Assembly: GCF_021917145.1 (NCBI RefSeq)
Contig: NC_061076.1
Location: 3,709,371-3,773,370, forward strand
Length of the DNA stretch: 64,000 bases
Direction of reading: 5' to 3'
DNA from: Hypomesus transpacificus
Taxonomy: Eukaryota; Chordata; Actinopteri; Osmeriformes; Osmeridae
Below, piece after piece: positions 61,592 to 64,000 of the stretch (position 1 is its first letter; every line of letters starts with the position of its first letter). The notes beneath the pieces were generated by a model. The model was not told the origin of the DNA and made no database searches. It was given only the letters and a program-made list of their open reading frames with translations. A program made the translations under genes and the position numbers.

Positions 61592-63123
61592 AGTGGGAAA
61601 CTAGGGAAGGCCAGAAATAGAAATGAGACGCAGCTGGCAAATGCATGATTCTAGGGAGTTTGCGAAATTAATCTGTAGATTAGAGGCATTCTGCTGATGA
61701 CGACTATTGGATTTAGGCTGCAAGGAAACAAAATACAGTGTTTTTTGGCTACACTTGTCCACTCATCCACTAAAGCCTTCCAGACACAACGTATTCTATG
61801 AGGAGTGAACAGCGCCACCTGTCCCCATCAGTCCCTCATGGACAATATTTACATCATAATTTTTTTTTTAAAAATACGTTGCCTAAATGCTTAAAACGAT
61901 TGCTCTATTTTGTTATAAACTCCCGGCTTACACTCAATTCATTTTCTCTTTTAGAACTGCACTTCTCACAATAATTAAATGAAATCGTTTTTACAAAACA
62001 ACATTCTGTGCATGTGTGTAAACGGTTGTAAAATATTTACATTTTAATTGCATGGAAACAAAGATGTTAAACATAAATAATCACGAAAGGTTATATATTT
62101 TACATGACTGAAACTTAATTAGTTGAACTATAGGATACAGAGTAGGCCCTACGTCTTTTGAAAATGCGACATGGTTGACTGAACACATGAACGGTGTGCT
62201 GGGACCAACTTTATCTAATAAATAATCATATAATCTCTGAGTTTTCATGCTAAACTAAATATTGTCCAATCAAAGTAGCTTACATTGCCTATTGTAAACA
62301 GATCAGGACATGTTTATATAGGCACAATATTTATTAAGTCTCATATTTTGCCATTACCGTTGACCTTAAGAAATCTCCATGCTATCCAGCTGTGTATTAT
62401 TACTATAAAGTATGGTCTTCCTTTCTTATCGTTCACTTTTTAAGAATGTAGATGATTCACGCAAGACAGTCTAACCCTGGCTTGGTTAGTAGGCTACTTG
62501 CAGTTTAAGTTATTTTTGTTTGTGTTGTGTGGTGTGGTACAAAAAGAGGTGTGGTAGCCTACAATGAAACTTCCAGAAAAGCATTATCATACTCATAATT
62601 TGTGTATATGAATAGCTTTTGAAAAGCTATTCAAGCTTGTAAAACACAACAACCAGACATTGGCTCGTGTATGAATCCCATGAAACTCACACAGACAGAT
62701 GAAATCCCCGCTCAATCGAGGCATTCCTCAAGCTCATGATTGAAAGCAGAACACGCACCTCTAAGATACGGGGCAGCACACCGTGCGCATCTTGCGCATA
62801 TTTAACGTTCTTGAATACAATACGTTGCAGAGGAGGAAGTTCCGCTCAACAATCTTAGCCCTCAAGCTAGCTAGCAAGCTAGCTTTCCAATGCTAAACTA
62901 ATTTTGATCCCAACCTAAAACATTTAAAAATGACATAGCTTGCTTTGCCCTACAAATAGATAACTTGACAGTTACGTATGAACTCCACTTATTGTTACTG
63001 CTCAATAAGAGAGCTTTACATGGCGTTTTTTTATATTCCGCTCTGATTATAGCTATCTCGTTTGCTTGTTAACCTAGCCAATCCCATACAAAGAAGCAGG
63101 TACAGTACATGATCTAAGTTAAG
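61592..63123. promoter_or_regulatory. Divergent mafk-ints1 intergenic and ints1 promoter region
   Basis: About 1.5 kb separates the two genes. Near the ints1 side are two TGCGCA half-sites three bases apart (62784-62789, 62793-62798; NRF1-like), a GCTAGC-rich palindromic stretch (62866-62883) and an AGCCAATCC CCAAT box at about 63075-63083. The transcription start is not resolved. Confidence 0.4.
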
Positions 63124-63178
63124 ATGAATCGTCCAAAGCCCACAGCACTAAGGCGTCCCAGTGCCGCAAAACCATCAG
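63124..63178 (+). CDS. ints1: ints1 exon 1 coding part (residues 1-19)
   Basis: ATG to CCATCAG|GTATGT; one base of codon 19 is carried over. Confidence 0.93.
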
Positions 63179-63972
63179 GTATGTAGCAATCAACTGTTGT
63201 AAAGTCTAGACACACATAGTCTAAAACATTGTATCAACTTTGCTAACAATCCATGTTTTATTATGCTTTGTGCGACAGCCCGATCGCATTACTTCTTAGC
63301 TGACTTTGGAAAGAATTTAAAGATGTAGTGTTAGATAAATACTCATTTTCTGTAGTGGATAACTATCAATGATGTTGTTACTCTACCAGGGCACCCTCCC
63401 CCGGGGGACTTCATAGCACTGGGGTCAAAGAGCCAGGGTGGAGAGTCAAAAGCACCTGCGGTACTTCTGAAGCCATCATCCACCCCCTCTGACCGTAAAC
63501 GAGAGGCTTCTTCATCGCTCCCCTCCTCCTCTGGCCTGTCCAGCCTTGTGAAGCGCCCCAAATTATCCTCTACCCCTCCCGTAAGTGCTCTGGGGCGACT
63601 GGCTGACGTGGTTGCAGTGGACAAGAGAGCTATATCACCCTCTATCAAGGAACCCTCAGTGGTGCCTTTAGAAGGTAAGACACTTAGATTATTATGTTTG
63701 TTAACCGGAAATGGTAGAAGTCCCGCCATATTCAACTGTATCTGATTCTCTTTGAACACCGTGCCATTCTTATAGTCCCCCCAGCTGTGCTGCTAGATGA
63801 GATCGAAGCAGCAGAATCAGAGGGAAACGACGACCGCATCGAGGGAGTGCTGTGTGGGGCCGTCAAACAACTGAAAATGAACAGAGCCAAGCCTGACATC
63901 ACACTGTATCTCAGCCTCATGTTTCTGGCTAAAATTAAGCCCAACGTCTTTGCCACGGAAGGCATTATTGAG
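63124..63972 (+). CDS. ints1: Integrator complex subunit 1 (ints1), 5' partial
   Basis: Three exons (63124-63178, 63390-63674, 63776-63972) give the first 179 residues; the gene continues past the right edge (the full protein is about 2,200 aa in vertebrates). INTS1 is the large scaffold of the nuclear Integrator complex, which cleaves snRNA 3' ends and attenuates paused RNA polymerase II. Recognisable pieces are the start MNRPKPTALRRPSAAKPSG, the motif KRPKLSSTPPVSALGRLADV with the following KRAISPSIKEPSVVP, and the start of the folded repeat region (DDRIEGVLCGAVKQLK, LYLSLMFLAKIKP). Residues 20 to about 75 are Ser/Pro-rich and probably disordered. The start gives the family N-terminus. The 138-aa antisense frame over exon 2 is a shadow. 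Confidence 0.95.
63390..63674 (+). CDS. ints1: ints1 exon 2 (residues 19-114)
   Basis: After CTCTACCAG; starts GHPPPGDFIALGSKSQGGES and ends TTAGAAG|GTAAGA. Confidence 0.93.
63776..63972 (+). CDS. ints1: ints1 exon 3 (residues 114-179)
   Basis: After TTCTTATAG; reads VPPAVLLDEIEAAESEGNDD and ends GGCATTATTGAG|GTAAGA in phase 0. Confidence 0.93.
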
Positions 63973-64000
63973 GTAAGAATTGAGACAAACTATTCGATGT

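Noticed and set aside
63343..63759. 138-aa minus frame
   Set aside because: Antisense shadow of ints1 exon 2; its sense frame is a clear ints1 match with correct splice borders.

Overview
This is a vertebrate, almost certainly teleost fish, nuclear window. Genes are split into short exons with GT/AG introns, no bacterial features are present, and several repeats have the teleost design of a tRNA-like SINE head with a shared LINE-type tail. Four genes can be read confidently: psmg3 (+), tmem184a (+), mafk (-) and the 5' end of ints1 (+, running off the right edge). Human 7p22.3 carries the same four neighbours in the same relative orientation (from knowledge), which supports the assignments. 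The SINE family suggests a lower euteleost, but I would not name a genus.

Layout. Positions 1 to about 39.9 kb hold no gene I can recognise: AT-rich non-coding DNA with five copies of one tRNA-derived SINE (14.2, 19.1, 21.4, 28.5 and 31.4 kb), two or three older repeats, microsatellites, and single-copy stretches that could be conserved regulatory DNA. By synteny the next gene to the left should be elfn1 on the minus strand, so this desert may be its upstream or 5' UTR-intron territory; that is inference. psmg3 (40.4-40.85 kb) has two coding exons and encodes 122 aa. tmem184a (42.1-50.3 kb) has eight coding exons and encodes 414 aa, with a poly(A) signal near 51.69 kb. mafk lies tail-to-tail with it (coding exons 55.1-55.7 kb, a 5.7-kb first intron, a non-coding first exon ending at 61337). 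ints1 diverges from mafk and starts at 63124; three exons (179 codons) are inside the window.

The genes do not form a pathway: a 20S proteasome assembly chaperone, a multi-pass membrane protein of the OST-alpha/TMEM184 family, a small Maf transcription factor and an Integrator scaffold subunit. The strongest unexplained signal is a cluster of seven TGA(G/C)TCA elements in the mafk first intron and promoter (58.5-61.6 kb). One is a MARE/antioxidant-response-like TGACTCAGC and one a compound TGCTGACGTGAGTCA; two were created as the target-site duplication of a 232-bp insertion. This suggests auto- or cross-regulation of mafk by Maf/CNC/AP-1 factors. I saw no CRISPR array, phage, operon or other exotic system; the left 40 kb is mostly unannotatable by eye.
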